DNA of 64,000 bases, taken from DASQZT01 sp035638575 (GTDB lineage Bacteria > Acidobacteriota > Terriglobia > Bryobacterales > Bryobacteraceae). A model generated the notes under the pieces. It did not search any database. It was not told where the DNA came from and saw only the letters and a program-made list of their open reading frames with translations. Below, piece by piece: positions 21,042 through 30,089 of this stretch (position 1 is its first letter; the number at the start of each line of letters is the position of its first letter). The translations under genes were made by a program, and so were the position numbers. The stretch lies in NCBI GenBank assembly GCA_035638575.1, contig DASQZT010000234.1:6197-70196 (forward strand), written 5' to 3'.

Positions 21042-23162
21042 CTATTCCCCTCCGCCGATCGGCAGCCGGCCCCCGCCCGCCCCGAAAAATCGTTCGGGCC
21101 TCCCGCACAGTTTCCGCGAGGCCATCATTCCCGATGTGACGGCCGCCTCCACGCAGCCCACGTTCAGCTCGTTCTCGGTCCAGTCCCCGGCCAGCACCAG
21201 GTTGTCGAACCCCGATTGGTCCGGCGGCAGCCGGAACTGCCCCGTCCCCGCCAGCGACTGCACGTACAGCTCGTTGGGATCGATGTTCACCCGCACGAAC
21301 TGGGCATCCATGCCGTCCACCAGCACCGAGGAGTCGAACTGGCCCGGATCGTGCGGGTCGCGCCCCTTGGGCCAGATGGCCGCCCCGCTTTGCGACAAGA
21401 AGTTCGCCGCCGTCGCGGCTTCCTGCTGCAACACGCGGTCCGGATACCCCGCGTCGTTGAACCCCGGCATCGCCGGATCGTCCGGAGCGGCATTGCAGAA
21501 ATAGGCGATCTGCTGCACCTCGCCGGCCGGGAATGCCTCCCTTGGGATCAGGTGGCTCATGTCCGCCCAGGTATCGAAGGGCTCCACGAACCCCGTCAGC
21601 ACCGGCTTTTCGGTGACATTCGGCGGGCACAGGAACCCGCTCTCCGCCTTCCAGCCCATGTCCGCCGCGGTCTTGTTCATCCACAGTTGCAGCGCCTGCG
21701 TGCGCACGGTGCGCACGTTCTGGAGCATCGCGGCCCACTTCGGGTCGGCCGCCGCCAGCTCGCCGCATAGGAACGGCAGCGCGCCCAGCGAAATGCCCAG
21801 CACCACGTCGTCGAAATCCGTCCCCGCCGCCAGCGTTTTCTTCCCCGCCGGCGGGAAGTCGGTCCACCAGGATTCCAGGTTCGTGTTCTGGAAATAGTTG
21901 TTCGCGAACGGATGGCCGGGGGTGCCCTTCAGTTGGTTCCCTTCCACCAACTGGTCGTAATCCGGGACGCTCGGCCAGCACGGAAGATCCAGCACCGTAA
22001 CCAGCGGATTGTATTCGCCGCCGCCCTTCACGGTCGCCTGCACGTCGATGTCGATGCTTGCGATCCGCTGCCGGTCCGCCGAGAGATGCAATCCGGTCAC
22101 TTTGTGGAAGAACTTGAATGTCACCCCGCGGGCCTCCAGCACCTTGTAGATGGGGCTGAAGATGGTGTCGCCCATCCCCGCCATCATGCGCCAGAAGATG
22201 GCGCCCTTGTAGGTGAAGATCAGCCGCAGGGCCGCGCGCAGGAAGGTCCCGGCTTCCATGTTCACGCCCTGGGCCGCGCCCTTGACGTAGGCGAAGCACG
22301 CGTCGTACATCCCCAGGGTGATCGGGTTCAACGGGTGGTGCGCGCCGTTGCGCCCCAGCCACTCCACAAAATCGTACTGGTTGATCTGCTCGAAACCGCC
22401 GCAGATCACGTCGTCCGCGGCCATGCCCCGCAGCGCGGCCAGCGCCGTATCGAGGATCATCGCCAGGCGCCGCAGATCGTCGTCCGCCGCTTCCACCGCC
22501 TGTGCCACCGGCGACCCCAGCATCAGCTCGAGCACTTCCTGGATGCTGTCGATCAGCGCCAGCAGCAGCGAGTGCCTGCCGGGAATAAGGCAGACCACCG
22601 ATTCGCTGCCGGAAGTGATGGTGTCCACCAGCCAGTGCAGCCGCCTCGAATGAGTGTCCAGGGGGTCGATCCCGAGAGTCTCTTCCACGCGCTCCACCAC
22701 CGACTCCAGGATCATGCCGAAGCTCTCCCATACGGTCGGGAGCGGCTCGTCGAGCGCGCTGCCCTCGCCCGGGAGCAGGTCGTTCGTCGGAAACAGAATG
22801 GGCCACTGCTTCCATTGCCCGTTCACGTATTCGAGCAGCGGAGTGAAGCTCGTCGGGTTGAAAGCGTCCGTCCAGCTCTGGAACGGCGAATCGGGCGCCA
22901 GGCCTTTCTGATGCAGCTCGTCATACACCGCGCGGATCATGCGGAACGCGTTCTCGTAGAAGCCCATCCAGATGTGCAGCCCGTGCTCCTCGATGCGCTG
23001 GCTGTAATCGGGGTTGCGCCCGCTTGCGCCTTTCCCCCCGATCCTCCAGCCCATCTGGTACACCGTCACCTCGTACTGCTGTTTCCAGTTCGGATCGTTG
23101 GTCAGCTCCACCGCCGTGACCATCGCCCCCACGCCGCCGCCCAGAATCGCAATCTTTCGCAC
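21042..23162 (-). CDS. FAD-dependent oxidoreductase of the phytoene desaturase/amine oxidase superfamily
   Basis: 706 residues from GTG at 23162 (GAGGGACAGGG upstream). The N-terminal dinucleotide-binding loop is AILGGGVGAMVTAVEL. The FAD-contacting segment WRIGGKGASGRN and EEHGLHIWMGFYENAF are typical of carotenoid/hydroxysqualene-type desaturases and dehydroxylases. The C-terminal FAD motif is LVLAGDWTENELNVGCVEAAV. It is longer than HpnE or CrtI (about 420-500), with a central helical insertion. It starts 12 bases after the Oar-like gene and ends 28 bases before the TIR gene, so it is in one transcription unit with them. The substrate, perhaps an isoprenoid or lipid, is inferred only from the family. 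Confidence 0.82.
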   Translation of the reverse strand: MRKIAILGGGVGAMVTAVELTNDPNWKQQYEVTVYQMGWRIGGKGASGRNPDYSQRIEEHGLHIWMGFYENAFRMIRAVYDELHQKGLAPDSPFQSWTDAFNPTSFTPLLEYVNGQWKQWPILFPTNDLLPGEGSALDEPLPTVWESFGMILESVVERVEETLGIDPLDTHSRRLHWLVDTITSGSESVVCLIPGRHSLLLALIDSIQEVLELMLGSPVAQAVEAADDDLRRLAMILDTALAALRGMAADDVICGGFEQINQYDFVEWLGRNGAHHPLNPITLGMYDACFAYVKGAAQGVNMEAGTFLRAALRLIFTYKGAIFWRMMAGMGDTIFSPIYKVLEARGVTFKFFHKVTGLHLSADRQRIASIDIDVQATVKGGGEYNPLVTVLDLPCWPSVPDYDQLVEGNQLKGTPGHPFANNYFQNTNLESWWTDFPPAGKKTLAAGTDFDDVVLGISLGALPFLCGELAAADPKWAAMLQNVRTVRTQALQLWMNKTAADMGWKAESGFLCPPNVTEKPVLTGFVEPFDTWADMSHLIPREAFPAGEVQQIAYFCNAAPDDPAMPGFNDAGYPDRVLQQEAATAANFLSQSGAAIWPKGRDPHDPGQFDSSVLVDGMDAQFVRVNIDPNELYVQSLAGTGQFRLPPDQSGFDNLVLAGDWTENELNVGCVEAAVTSGMMASRKLCGRPERFFGAGGGRLPIGGGE

Positions 23163-23174
23163 GTTCCCTGTCCC

Positions 23175-26100
23175 TCAAAATGAAAACTTCAAGCCGAATT
23201 GAAACTGCCGCGGATCGTACGCCGCGGTGTAAGCCAGCGGCGTAGTCGGCGACGCCCTGGTGCCCACGATCGGATGGGGCAGCGCCGAAAGCGGCACATC
23301 CCCCACGATGTTGTTCACCGCCTGAAAATTCGTCCGGTTCAGGACGTTGAAGCATTCCGCGATCACTTGCCCCCGCACCCGCCGTTCCTTCCCCAGGGAA
23401 AACGGCCGGGAGAGCCGCTCGTCCACGCTGAAGTAATTCGGTCCGATCCCCACGTCGCGCCCCAGTCCCAGCGGCCGGTGCGTGGTGGTCTCGCCGTCGC
23501 CCAGGTTGTCCGTGCCGGTGAGCACGTTGAATGGCCGGAACGAATTGGCGCTCGCGATCGGAGAGAACATCCAGCCCGACAGCAGCCGCCCGCCAAAAGT
23601 CTTGCGAGACGCGACCGGCGATTCGAAAATGGCCGTGCCCACGAACCGGTACTTCTGGTGAAACGGCGAGAGGCCGTGTTCGGCGCGGTTGTCGAGCTGG
23701 TTCGCCGCCTCGTACTCCAGGGTGAAATCGGTCACGTCGTCCAGCGCCTTGCTCCACGTGAAGTGCGCGTCCACGCTCCAGTGATGCGACATACGCTTGG
23801 TGGCGTGCAGCACCATGGCGACATACGAGGCGTTCCCCGAGGATTCGTACACGTAGTAGTTCAGGTAGTTGGGATTCTTCTGGCCGAAGATGGGCCACCC
23901 GTCCGGCCGCGTGCCCACCTGGATGAGGTTCTGGTCGTGATCGCGCCACACGTGCAGGGCCCGGCTGTACTCGCCCGAGATGCCCACCGCCAGCCGGCCG
24001 AACCCGTGTTCCACTTCCAGGCTCGCCTGGTGCGTGTACGGGCTGGTGTAGTCGCCCTGAACGCCGCCGCCCGTCGGGAAGCGGAATCCAGGTGGAATCC
24101 CCAGTCGCGCCAGGTCCGACTCCTGGGGCTGCCGGCGCCCCAGCACGCCCTCCGCCGAGAGCGTCTGGTAAATGTCGGCCGAAGTGATCGGCTGGTTCGT
24201 CAGCGGATTGATCACCCCCGGCACGCCCGTGATCGGCACCACCATCAGGGTCACGTCCGGGCGGTTCAGCTCCTTCTGGGCGAACGGGATGGCCAGTTGC
24301 ACCGTCTCGCGGAAGATCCCGTATCCGCCGCGGATCACCGTGTCGCCTTGGAACGGGCTCCACGCGAAGCCGAACCGCGGCGAAAAGTAATTCACGTGGC
24401 GGATGTCGGGAGGGGCATCGAAGTCCTGCCGCAGCCCGATATTCAAGGTGAGGTTCGGATCGACGCGCCAGCTATCCTGCACGAACGTGCTCTCGGTGGC
24501 GCGCCACGCCTGGTACACTTTGTTTCCGAAACCCTGCAGGTACGCCAGCGGCAGCCCCAGCGCATACGCCTGCAGCGCGGTGATGGGCGCATCGACCGCC
24601 GGGACCAGCGACGCCTGGCCCAGCGCAGGCAGCGTCTGCCGCAGCGTAGCCGAGAGGCCGGGCGACTGGGCGTCCAGCAATGTCGAAAGCGGAATGCCGT
24701 CGCCGAACAGGAACCGGCCGCCGAAGAACGTCTCCACGTCCGACGAGTCGCGCACCGGGCTTACGTCCACCCCGAAGTTCAGCGAGTGGCGCTGCGAAGT
24801 ATAGCTGAATGTCTGCCGGCCTTCCCAATACCATTCGTTTTGGTTGAAGGGATACACGTAGTCCCGCCCGAAAGATCCGAAGCCGTTGATGATGATCTCG
24901 GGGCCGATCGGGTCGTTGGGCAGGATGAAGAAGCGCGCCCGCGCGAAGGACAGCCGCGTGATGCCCAGCCAGCGCGGGCTGAACTGCGTCGAATCGCTCA
25001 GCACGAAGGTCTGGTCGGCCCAGCGCGTGCTGTTGCCGTTGCTCAGTCCCGAGAGCGCGCCGAACTTGGTGTTGGCCAGATCCTCCCGCGTGATGCTGGC
25101 CCGGAAGAACATGTAGTTCTTGGCATTCAGCTTGTGGTCCAGCCGCAGCGATGCCTGGTTCTGGGTTCCGGTAAACGGAAACGTGCCGCTGTTGGCGTTG
25201 AAAACCGCGGGCACCGCGGGGTTCGTGGAGGGCGTCAACACGGTCTGCATGATCGCGCCTACCTGCGCCAGGGCTCCGATGCCGGAGTTCGTCAAGGCCG
25301 TCGCCAGTTGCTGCTGCGAGGGCGTCAGCCGGTTCAGGATTCCCGGGTCCGACAGGATCGGCACGAACACCGTCTCGTGCCGGTCCAGCCGCTCGAACGT
25401 CGCGAAAAAGAAGGTCCGGTCCCTGGCCAACGGTCCCGACAGCGACGCTCCCGATTGCTCGCGCGTGTAGCCCGATTTGTGCGGGTCGAAATAGTTGCGC
25501 GCCTCGATCGCGCGGTCCCGCAGCAGCCCGAACACTTCCCCGTGCAGCCCGTTGCCGCCGGGCTTGGTCACGATATTGATCACTCCCCCCGACGCCCCGC
25601 CGTACTCCGCCGAATAGCTGTTGCGGTTGACCTGGAACTCCTGGACCGCCGCCTGCGGCAGCGCCGGCCGCACGTTCCCGGTGGCCCCGTTGATCGGCAT
25701 GCCGTCGATCGACACGTTGTTGCCGCGCCCGTTGCTTCCGGCGAAGCCCAGCCCGGAGGTGGGCGCCACCAGCACGCGGAAGTCCGCCGAGTCCGCGATC
25801 GTCGCGGTGGAGACCACGCCTGGTGTGAGGATCGCAAAATCCAGATAATTGCGCTGGTTGACCGGCAGGTTCTCGATGCGGTCGGGCCCGATCACGTTGG
25901 CCTGCTGGGCACGCTCGAAATCGACGGCGGGCATTTGCGCCGAAACCGTCACGCTGAACCGGCTCTGCCCCACCCCCAGGGTGATGTTGAGAAAGGTGGT
26001 CTCGCCCACCACCACCGTCACGTTTTCGCTGGCCTGCGGCGCAAAGCCCGGCGCTTCGGTTTGGACGCGGTAGACTCCCGGCAAAAGCCGAGGGAAGCGG

Positions 26101-26279
26101 TACGTGCCGTCATCGGCCGTAATGCGGCTTTCCTCCGTGCGGCCCGACACCTTGATGGCCGCGTTGGCCACCGGCTTGCCCTGCGGATCGGACACCGTCC
26201 CCGCGATCACGCCCGCATCGATGGTGACCTGCGCCGCCGCCGTCGCAGCCAGGGCCAATAGCAATAGTGGCGCAGACAC
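23175..26279 (-). CDS. Oar-like TonB-dependent-receptor-type outer membrane protein
   Basis: About 1034 residues from a GTG at 26279, which gives a signal peptide (SAPLLLLALAATAAAQ). The open frame continues upstream to 26507 but would overlap the methyltransferase and the palindromic repeat. AAGGG, 10 bases upstream, is a weak ribosome-binding site. Domains are one carboxypeptidase-regulatory domain (GVIAGTVSDPQGKPVANAAI), plug (VNQRNYLDFAILTPGV, VSIDGMPINGATGN, VNRNSYSAEYGGASGGVINI) and a beta-barrel ending FQFGLKFSF. It heads the unit that continues with the FAD oxidoreductase, TIR protein and a second Oar-like protein. Confidence 0.88.
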   Translation of the reverse strand: MSAPLLLLALAATAAAQVTIDAGVIAGTVSDPQGKPVANAAIKVSGRTEESRITADDGTYRFPRLLPGVYRVQTEAPGFAPQASENVTVVVGETTFLNITLGVGQSRFSVTVSAQMPAVDFERAQQANVIGPDRIENLPVNQRNYLDFAILTPGVVSTATIADSADFRVLVAPTSGLGFAGSNGRGNNVSIDGMPINGATGNVRPALPQAAVQEFQVNRNSYSAEYGGASGGVINIVTKPGGNGLHGEVFGLLRDRAIEARNYFDPHKSGYTREQSGASLSGPLARDRTFFFATFERLDRHETVFVPILSDPGILNRLTPSQQQLATALTNSGIGALAQVGAIMQTVLTPSTNPAVPAVFNANSGTFPFTGTQNQASLRLDHKLNAKNYMFFRASITREDLANTKFGALSGLSNGNSTRWADQTFVLSDSTQFSPRWLGITRLSFARARFFILPNDPIGPEIIINGFGSFGRDYVYPFNQNEWYWEGRQTFSYTSQRHSLNFGVDVSPVRDSSDVETFFGGRFLFGDGIPLSTLLDAQSPGLSATLRQTLPALGQASLVPAVDAPITALQAYALGLPLAYLQGFGNKVYQAWRATESTFVQDSWRVDPNLTLNIGLRQDFDAPPDIRHVNYFSPRFGFAWSPFQGDTVIRGGYGIFRETVQLAIPFAQKELNRPDVTLMVVPITGVPGVINPLTNQPITSADIYQTLSAEGVLGRRQPQESDLARLGIPPGFRFPTGGGVQGDYTSPYTHQASLEVEHGFGRLAVGISGEYSRALHVWRDHDQNLIQVGTRPDGWPIFGQKNPNYLNYYVYESSGNASYVAMVLHATKRMSHHWSVDAHFTWSKALDDVTDFTLEYEAANQLDNRAEHGLSPFHQKYRFVGTAIFESPVASRKTFGGRLLSGWMFSPIASANSFRPFNVLTGTDNLGDGETTTHRPLGLGRDVGIGPNYFSVDERLSRPFSLGKERRVRGQVIAECFNVLNRTNFQAVNNIVGDVPLSALPHPIVGTRASPTTPLAYTAAYDPRQFQFGLKFSF

Positions 26280-26293
26280 TTTCCAGAAACCCT

Positions 26294-26364
26294 TGTGGGG
26301 CAGGTTGTCAACCTGCGGCGGGTTGTTCAACCCGCCCGGCGAGCGAAGCTCGCCTGTTCGCGCC
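26294..26364 (+). repeat. Modular palindromic intergenic repeat, copy A
   Basis: Three consecutive hairpins: caggttgtcaacctg (26301-26315), gcgggttgttcaacccgc (26318-26335) and ggcgagcgaagctcgcc (26339-26353). They are preceded by gtgggg and followed by tgttcgcgcc. The same order of modules occurs, inverted, at 52887-52955, and a variant at 27426-27540. It lies between the methyltransferase stop and the Oar-like start. Confidence 0.85.
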
Positions 26365-26464
26365 GTTACGCAACGTTTCTGCCGCCGGAGACGTTCCCCG
26401 CAGGGATCGCCCCCCGCTCGTCTCGACGCACTTCGCTTCTCCTTCTCGCAACACCGCACACTAC

Positions 26465-27343
26465 CTACCGGTGAGCCCAAAAAACTCCGTAGCCGAAAAG
26501 GCCACATGTATACATCCTCTTTTGCGCGCGTGTGGCCAGCAGATTCTCCACCTCCACGCGCGATACCAGTCCCAGCGGTTTGAGATGCCGCAATGGCGCA
26601 GCCAGCATCCCACGCCGGTGGATGTCATCCACCGACGGTCCGATACTCTCTGACTTATCCTTGAATCCGATCTCCCCGAAGCCCGCGTTCCCGAGCGCCT
26701 CGCCTATCTCCGCCATGGTCGACCAGCCGGACATCTTGAAACCGTGGCTGACGTCCGACGCCAACGTGTGTTCCTCGGTTGTCCGCGGCTGCCGCCGCAG
26801 CATGCCGTCGGAGAGGTACAGGCGCCCGCCCGGCTTGAGCACGCGATGCAGCTCGCGGAAGAGCCGCATCGGCGCCGGGTAGGAATAGCAGAAGCTCTCG
26901 ATGCCGAACACCGCATCGAAGGAAGCGTCGGGAAAGTCCAGATGGAAGTAGTTCATCCGGCGGAACGATACGCAGCCGGCCAGCCCTTTCCGTTGGGCGA
27001 ACTGCCGCGCCAGCTTGAGTTGAACGGACGACAGCGTCACCGCTTCAAACCGCGCCTCGGTGCGTCGAGCCAGCCACAAGGAGGCTCCGCCTACTCCGCA
27101 CCCCGCATCCAGCACCAATTCCCCCCTCCGCGGACGCAGCGTCTGCTCCAGCTCCACATACTGATTGACGAGCGACTCGTCGCGAGAGCGCGTCGAGGGC
27201 TCCCAAAAGCCGTAGTGGATGGAAAGCCCCTCGCGGTCCGAATAGCACCAACTATACCACCTCTGGCACTTGTCGTAATAGTTTTCAACGCGAGCAAAAT
27301 CGGGTCGGGCAGCCGCGGTGGCGCGCGAAGCTGTGGAGAACAT
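26465..27343 (-). CDS. Class I SAM-dependent methyltransferase
   Basis: 292 residues, cytoplasmic. Motif I is LVLDAGCGVGGASLWLA. Post-I is FEAVTLSSVQLKLARQFA, which in this family often reads GVTLS.Q...A. Further motifs are FDAVFGIESFCYSYP and ELHRVLKPGGRLYLSDG. The pattern resembles small-molecule C/O-methyltransferases of the sterol/tocopherol type (YYD...Y...LSIHYGFW near the N-terminus); the substrate cannot be told. It has its own good promoter (27351-27378) with the -10 so close that the mRNA is probably leaderless. It lies 185 bases upstream of the Oar/FAD/TIR unit on the same strand. Confidence 0.85.
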   Translation of the reverse strand: MFSTASRATAAARPDFARVENYYDKCQRWYSWCYSDREGLSIHYGFWEPSTRSRDESLVNQYVELEQTLRPRRGELVLDAGCGVGGASLWLARRTEARFEAVTLSSVQLKLARQFAQRKGLAGCVSFRRMNYFHLDFPDASFDAVFGIESFCYSYPAPMRLFRELHRVLKPGGRLYLSDGMLRRQPRTTEEHTLASDVSHGFKMSGWSTMAEIGEALGNAGFGEIGFKDKSESIGPSVDDIHRRGMLAAPLRHLKPLGLVSRVEVENLLATRAQKRMYTCGLFGYGVFWAHR

Positions 27344-27350
27344 TCCGGTT

Positions 27351-27378
27351 ATTATATTGCATCCGCGCCGGAGGTCAA
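27351..27378 (-). promoter_or_regulatory. Sigma-70-type promoter, leaderless, for the methyltransferase
   Basis: On the minus strand TTGACC (27378-27373), a 16-base spacer and a perfect TATAAT (27356-27351). The ATG follows 7 bases after the -10, so transcription should begin at or within a base or two of the start codon. No Shine-Dalgarno is present. Confidence 0.75.
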
Positions 27379-27425
27379 GCTCCCCCCTTCACGCGGGTGC
27401 TTAACAGAATTGGGGGAGACACGGC

Positions 27426-27540
27426 CGTTGTGGGGCAGGTTGCCAACCTGCGGCGGGTTGGCAACCCGCCAAGGCCGCAATGTTCAGCACTGCCGGGCCG
27501 ATTTCCAATCGGCTGCAGGTTAACAACCTGCCCCACAACG
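27426..27540 (+). repeat. Modular palindromic intergenic repeat, copy B (closed by a 17-bp inverted repeat)
   Basis: The outer arms cgttgtggggcaggttg (27426-27442) and its exact reverse complement (27524-27540) enclose smaller palindromes: caggttgccaacctg, gcgggttggcaacccgc, ccgatttccaatcgg and caggttaacaacctg. The outer stem or the inner hairpins can form, giving a cloverleaf-like alternative. It occupies most of the 252 bases between the methyltransferase start and the TPR gene's stop. Confidence 0.85.
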
Positions 27541-27595
27541 CAGTCCCGACTGCTGATCCCCAAGACGGTGAAGCACCCCCTTCACGCTCCGTCCT

Positions 27596-30049
27596 TCACG
27601 GGAACAATCGCACTAGATAAGGCGGACCATCCGTACGCCGCGGAGCGCTCGCTTTGACGCCGCCGATTCGAGATGCCAGGTCCTGGATCCAGGGATCTTC
27701 GGGCGCGAGCCGGAGAGCCTGCTGGATGGCAGCCTCGGCGGCTTTTCTGTCTGGCGAACCCGCGCTCACCGCCGACTCGGCCAAATAGAAATACACTTCC
27801 GGACCGGATGCGCCTAGCGCGATCGCGGTTTCCAGCGCCTTTTGCGCATCTTCAAACCGGTGCCCCGCCGCCAGGACCATGCCCCGCAGCGCCCAGCCCG
27901 AGTACCATTCCGGCCACTGGTCGTGAATTTCGGCCAGCGACTGTTCGGCCGCCCTGCTGTTTCCTGCAAGTTCGGCCGCTGCCGCCCTCAGCAGCAGAAT
28001 CCGGCGGTCCTTGGGGAATCTGCCGAGAGCCTGGTCGAGCAGCCGCACGGCATCCTCCGCCCGGCCGTTGCGAACCAGGAAGGCTGCCGCTTGCCGGTAC
28101 AGATCGGGATTCCCCGGCGCCGTTTCGAGCGCCTGCTCCCACTCCCGCCGGGCGCCTTCGGCATCTCCCGCGGCTTGCAGCTTTTCCGCCTCGGCCAGCC
28201 GCGTGGCGACAGCCAGGTCGGCTCCGACCGCGGCCGGCGCCCCGGCCGTTTCGGCCGTTCGGAACAGCTCGCACGCCAGACCGTACTGTTTCGCGGCCAG
28301 CAGCGCGCGTCCGGCATCCGCCAGCACCGTCGTCCCGGGCTGCATCTCCAGGATGGCGCGCGCGGCTGCCGCCGCTTCCTCCAAATGGCCGTCGCCCAGC
28401 AGCACCTTCAGGTAATCCACGCGCAGGGCGGCGTCGTTCGGATGTTCGCGAATCGCCTTCTGCAGCCGGGATCGATAAGCGGTATGCCGTTGCTCATCGG
28501 TCAGCGCCACGTACTCCACGAAACCGGCGGGCACGCCGCTCTTCTTCTCCGGGCCAAGCTGGCGGAATCGGTCCATCGCGGCCTTGGATTCCTCGATGCT
28601 TCCCGAATCCGCCAGCGCGCGGGCGAGATGCAGGAGCGTTTTGGAATCGCCAGGCGCCAGCTCCGCGGCCTTGCGCAGCGCTGGCACCGCATCGGCGGTC
28701 CGGTCCAGGGCCTGATAAGTTTGGCCCAGCCGATCCAAAGTGACGGCGTCGTCCGGGCGCAGTCGGGCGGCCTTTTCCAGATCCTTCAGCGCCTCCTCCG
28801 GGTTGGCCTGCTGGTTGTAAATAGCGGCGCGGGCAGCCAGCGCGGGAACGTAATTCGGATCGATCTGCAGGGCGCGATCGAAATGCTGCATGGCCTTCTC
28901 CAGATCGCGCCCTCGCTCGGCTTGCCCGAGTTCGTAATGCCCTGCCGCGTCGCCGGGATTCCTGGCGGCGAACCACTCCAGGTCGGCCAGCCCCTCTTCC
29001 GGATGTCCCCGTTGGACGGCGGTGTAGCCCCGCTCGCGCCGGGCCGCGGCGTCGTCAGGCTCGAGTTTCAGGTAGCGGTCCCAGGCGGCGGAGGCGTCGT
29101 CCAGCGCTCCCAGATCGGTGGCCGCCAGGGCCAGCAATCTCTGAACGTCGGCGCGATGCGGGTCGAGCCGGGCCGCTTGCGAGAGGAGCTGGACCGCCGC
29201 TTCCCATTGCCTCGAAGCATACTCCGCATACGCCAGGCCGTAGAGGATGTCGATGTTCCGCGGCTGCTGGCGGAGCGCCGCCTGCAACACGTCGCGCGCG
29301 CGGCCGTAATGGCCGGCCCGGGTTGCCGCAATGCCCAGATTGTAGAGCACCGTGAAATTGGCCGGAGTTTGCTGGAGCGCGATCTCCAGCAGGGATTCGG
29401 CCCTGGCGAACTGCCCCGCGTTCAAAAGCGCGCTGGCGGCCGCCGCGGCGAGGTTCGCATCCCCTCGCGCTTGCTCGGCCAATCGCTCCGCCAGGGCATC
29501 GGCCTGCTGCCGATCGCCGGCCGCGTAGAGAGCTTCCAGCCGGATGAGAGCCACTTCCGGTCTCGCTTGCTGTGCGGCGGGAAGGCGGTCCAGGCATCCG
29601 AGCGCCTCGGAAACGTCTCCGGCCTTCAATGCCAGGCGGCTCAACTGAAGATTCGCATTGTAATGGGCCGGATCCAGCGCGACGATCTGGCGATAGATTT
29701 TGCCCGCCTCTTTTTCCTGGCCGGACAGCCAGAGATGCGCGCCGTAATTATTCAGGACTTCCGTCGAGCGCGGCGCCGCCGCGGAGGCCCGGCGGTGAAA
29801 CGCGTCCGCCTCGGGGATCCGGTTGAGCTTGTCGAGCGCGGCCCCGAGCATGCTGAGGGCCCATGCGTTTTCCGGATGCGCCGCGACTTCGGCGCGCAGA
29901 ATGTGTTCCGCCGCCTGGAAGTCCGAACGCTGGAGGGCCGCGGCGGCATCGCGCAGCTCCGCTCCGGGAGCCTGCTGCCAGGCGGGACTTGCCAGGGGAT
30001 AAAACACGGCGATGGCCGCAGCCAATTCGAGAGTCAGACGGGTGCGCAT
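27596..30049 (-). CDS. Secreted/periplasmic TPR-repeat protein
   Basis: 817 residues, signal-like N-terminus (LELAAAIAVFYPLASPAW), then about 18-20 tetratricopeptide repeats covering nearly the whole chain (for example LYNLGIAATRAGHYGRARD, AMQHFDRALQIDPNYVPALA, ALKDLEKAARLRPDDAVTLD). No catalytic domain is visible, so it is a protein-protein scaffold. It is divergent from the UnbV-type protein with only 40 bases between start codons, a frequent pairing in acidobacteria and planctomycetes, which suggests the two products act together. Confidence 0.88.
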   Translation of the reverse strand: MRTRLTLELAAAIAVFYPLASPAWQQAPGAELRDAAAALQRSDFQAAEHILRAEVAAHPENAWALSMLGAALDKLNRIPEADAFHRRASAAAPRSTEVLNNYGAHLWLSGQEKEAGKIYRQIVALDPAHYNANLQLSRLALKAGDVSEALGCLDRLPAAQQARPEVALIRLEALYAAGDRQQADALAERLAEQARGDANLAAAAASALLNAGQFARAESLLEIALQQTPANFTVLYNLGIAATRAGHYGRARDVLQAALRQQPRNIDILYGLAYAEYASRQWEAAVQLLSQAARLDPHRADVQRLLALAATDLGALDDASAAWDRYLKLEPDDAAARRERGYTAVQRGHPEEGLADLEWFAARNPGDAAGHYELGQAERGRDLEKAMQHFDRALQIDPNYVPALAARAAIYNQQANPEEALKDLEKAARLRPDDAVTLDRLGQTYQALDRTADAVPALRKAAELAPGDSKTLLHLARALADSGSIEESKAAMDRFRQLGPEKKSGVPAGFVEYVALTDEQRHTAYRSRLQKAIREHPNDAALRVDYLKVLLGDGHLEEAAAAARAILEMQPGTTVLADAGRALLAAKQYGLACELFRTAETAGAPAAVGADLAVATRLAEAEKLQAAGDAEGARREWEQALETAPGNPDLYRQAAAFLVRNGRAEDAVRLLDQALGRFPKDRRILLLRAAAAELAGNSRAAEQSLAEIHDQWPEWYSGWALRGMVLAAGHRFEDAQKALETAIALGASGPEVYFYLAESAVSAGSPDRKAAEAAIQQALRLAPEDPWIQDLASRIGGVKASAPRRTDGPPYLVRLFP

Positions 30050-30072
30050 GCTGCCGGTGGGAACTCTGAACG

Positions 30073-30080
30073 ATTATACT
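30073..30080. promoter_or_regulatory. Overlapping divergent -10 elements of the TPR/UnbV pair
   Basis: The sequence attatact reads TATACT on the plus strand (30075-30080) and a perfect TATAAT on the minus strand (30078-30073). The plus-strand element is 9 bases before the UnbV-type ATG, so that message would be nearly leaderless. The minus element is about 24 bases before the TPR ATG. No strong -35 was found on either side. Confidence 0.55.
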
Positions 30081-30089
30081 CTTGATATT

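Noticed and set aside
23199..26261. Open frame of about 1020 codons antisense to an Oar-like gene, and a similar one at 42176-45574
   Set aside because: Shadows of real genes, Arg/Gly/Val-rich, with no recognisable domain and no ribosome-binding site.
15553..26279. Classing the TIR-containing unit as a known antiphage system (for example Thoeris or a CBASS effector)
   Set aside because: No ThsA-like SIR2-SLOG gene, nucleotide cyclase or other defence gene is nearby, and the TIR protein's domain plan differs from described effectors.
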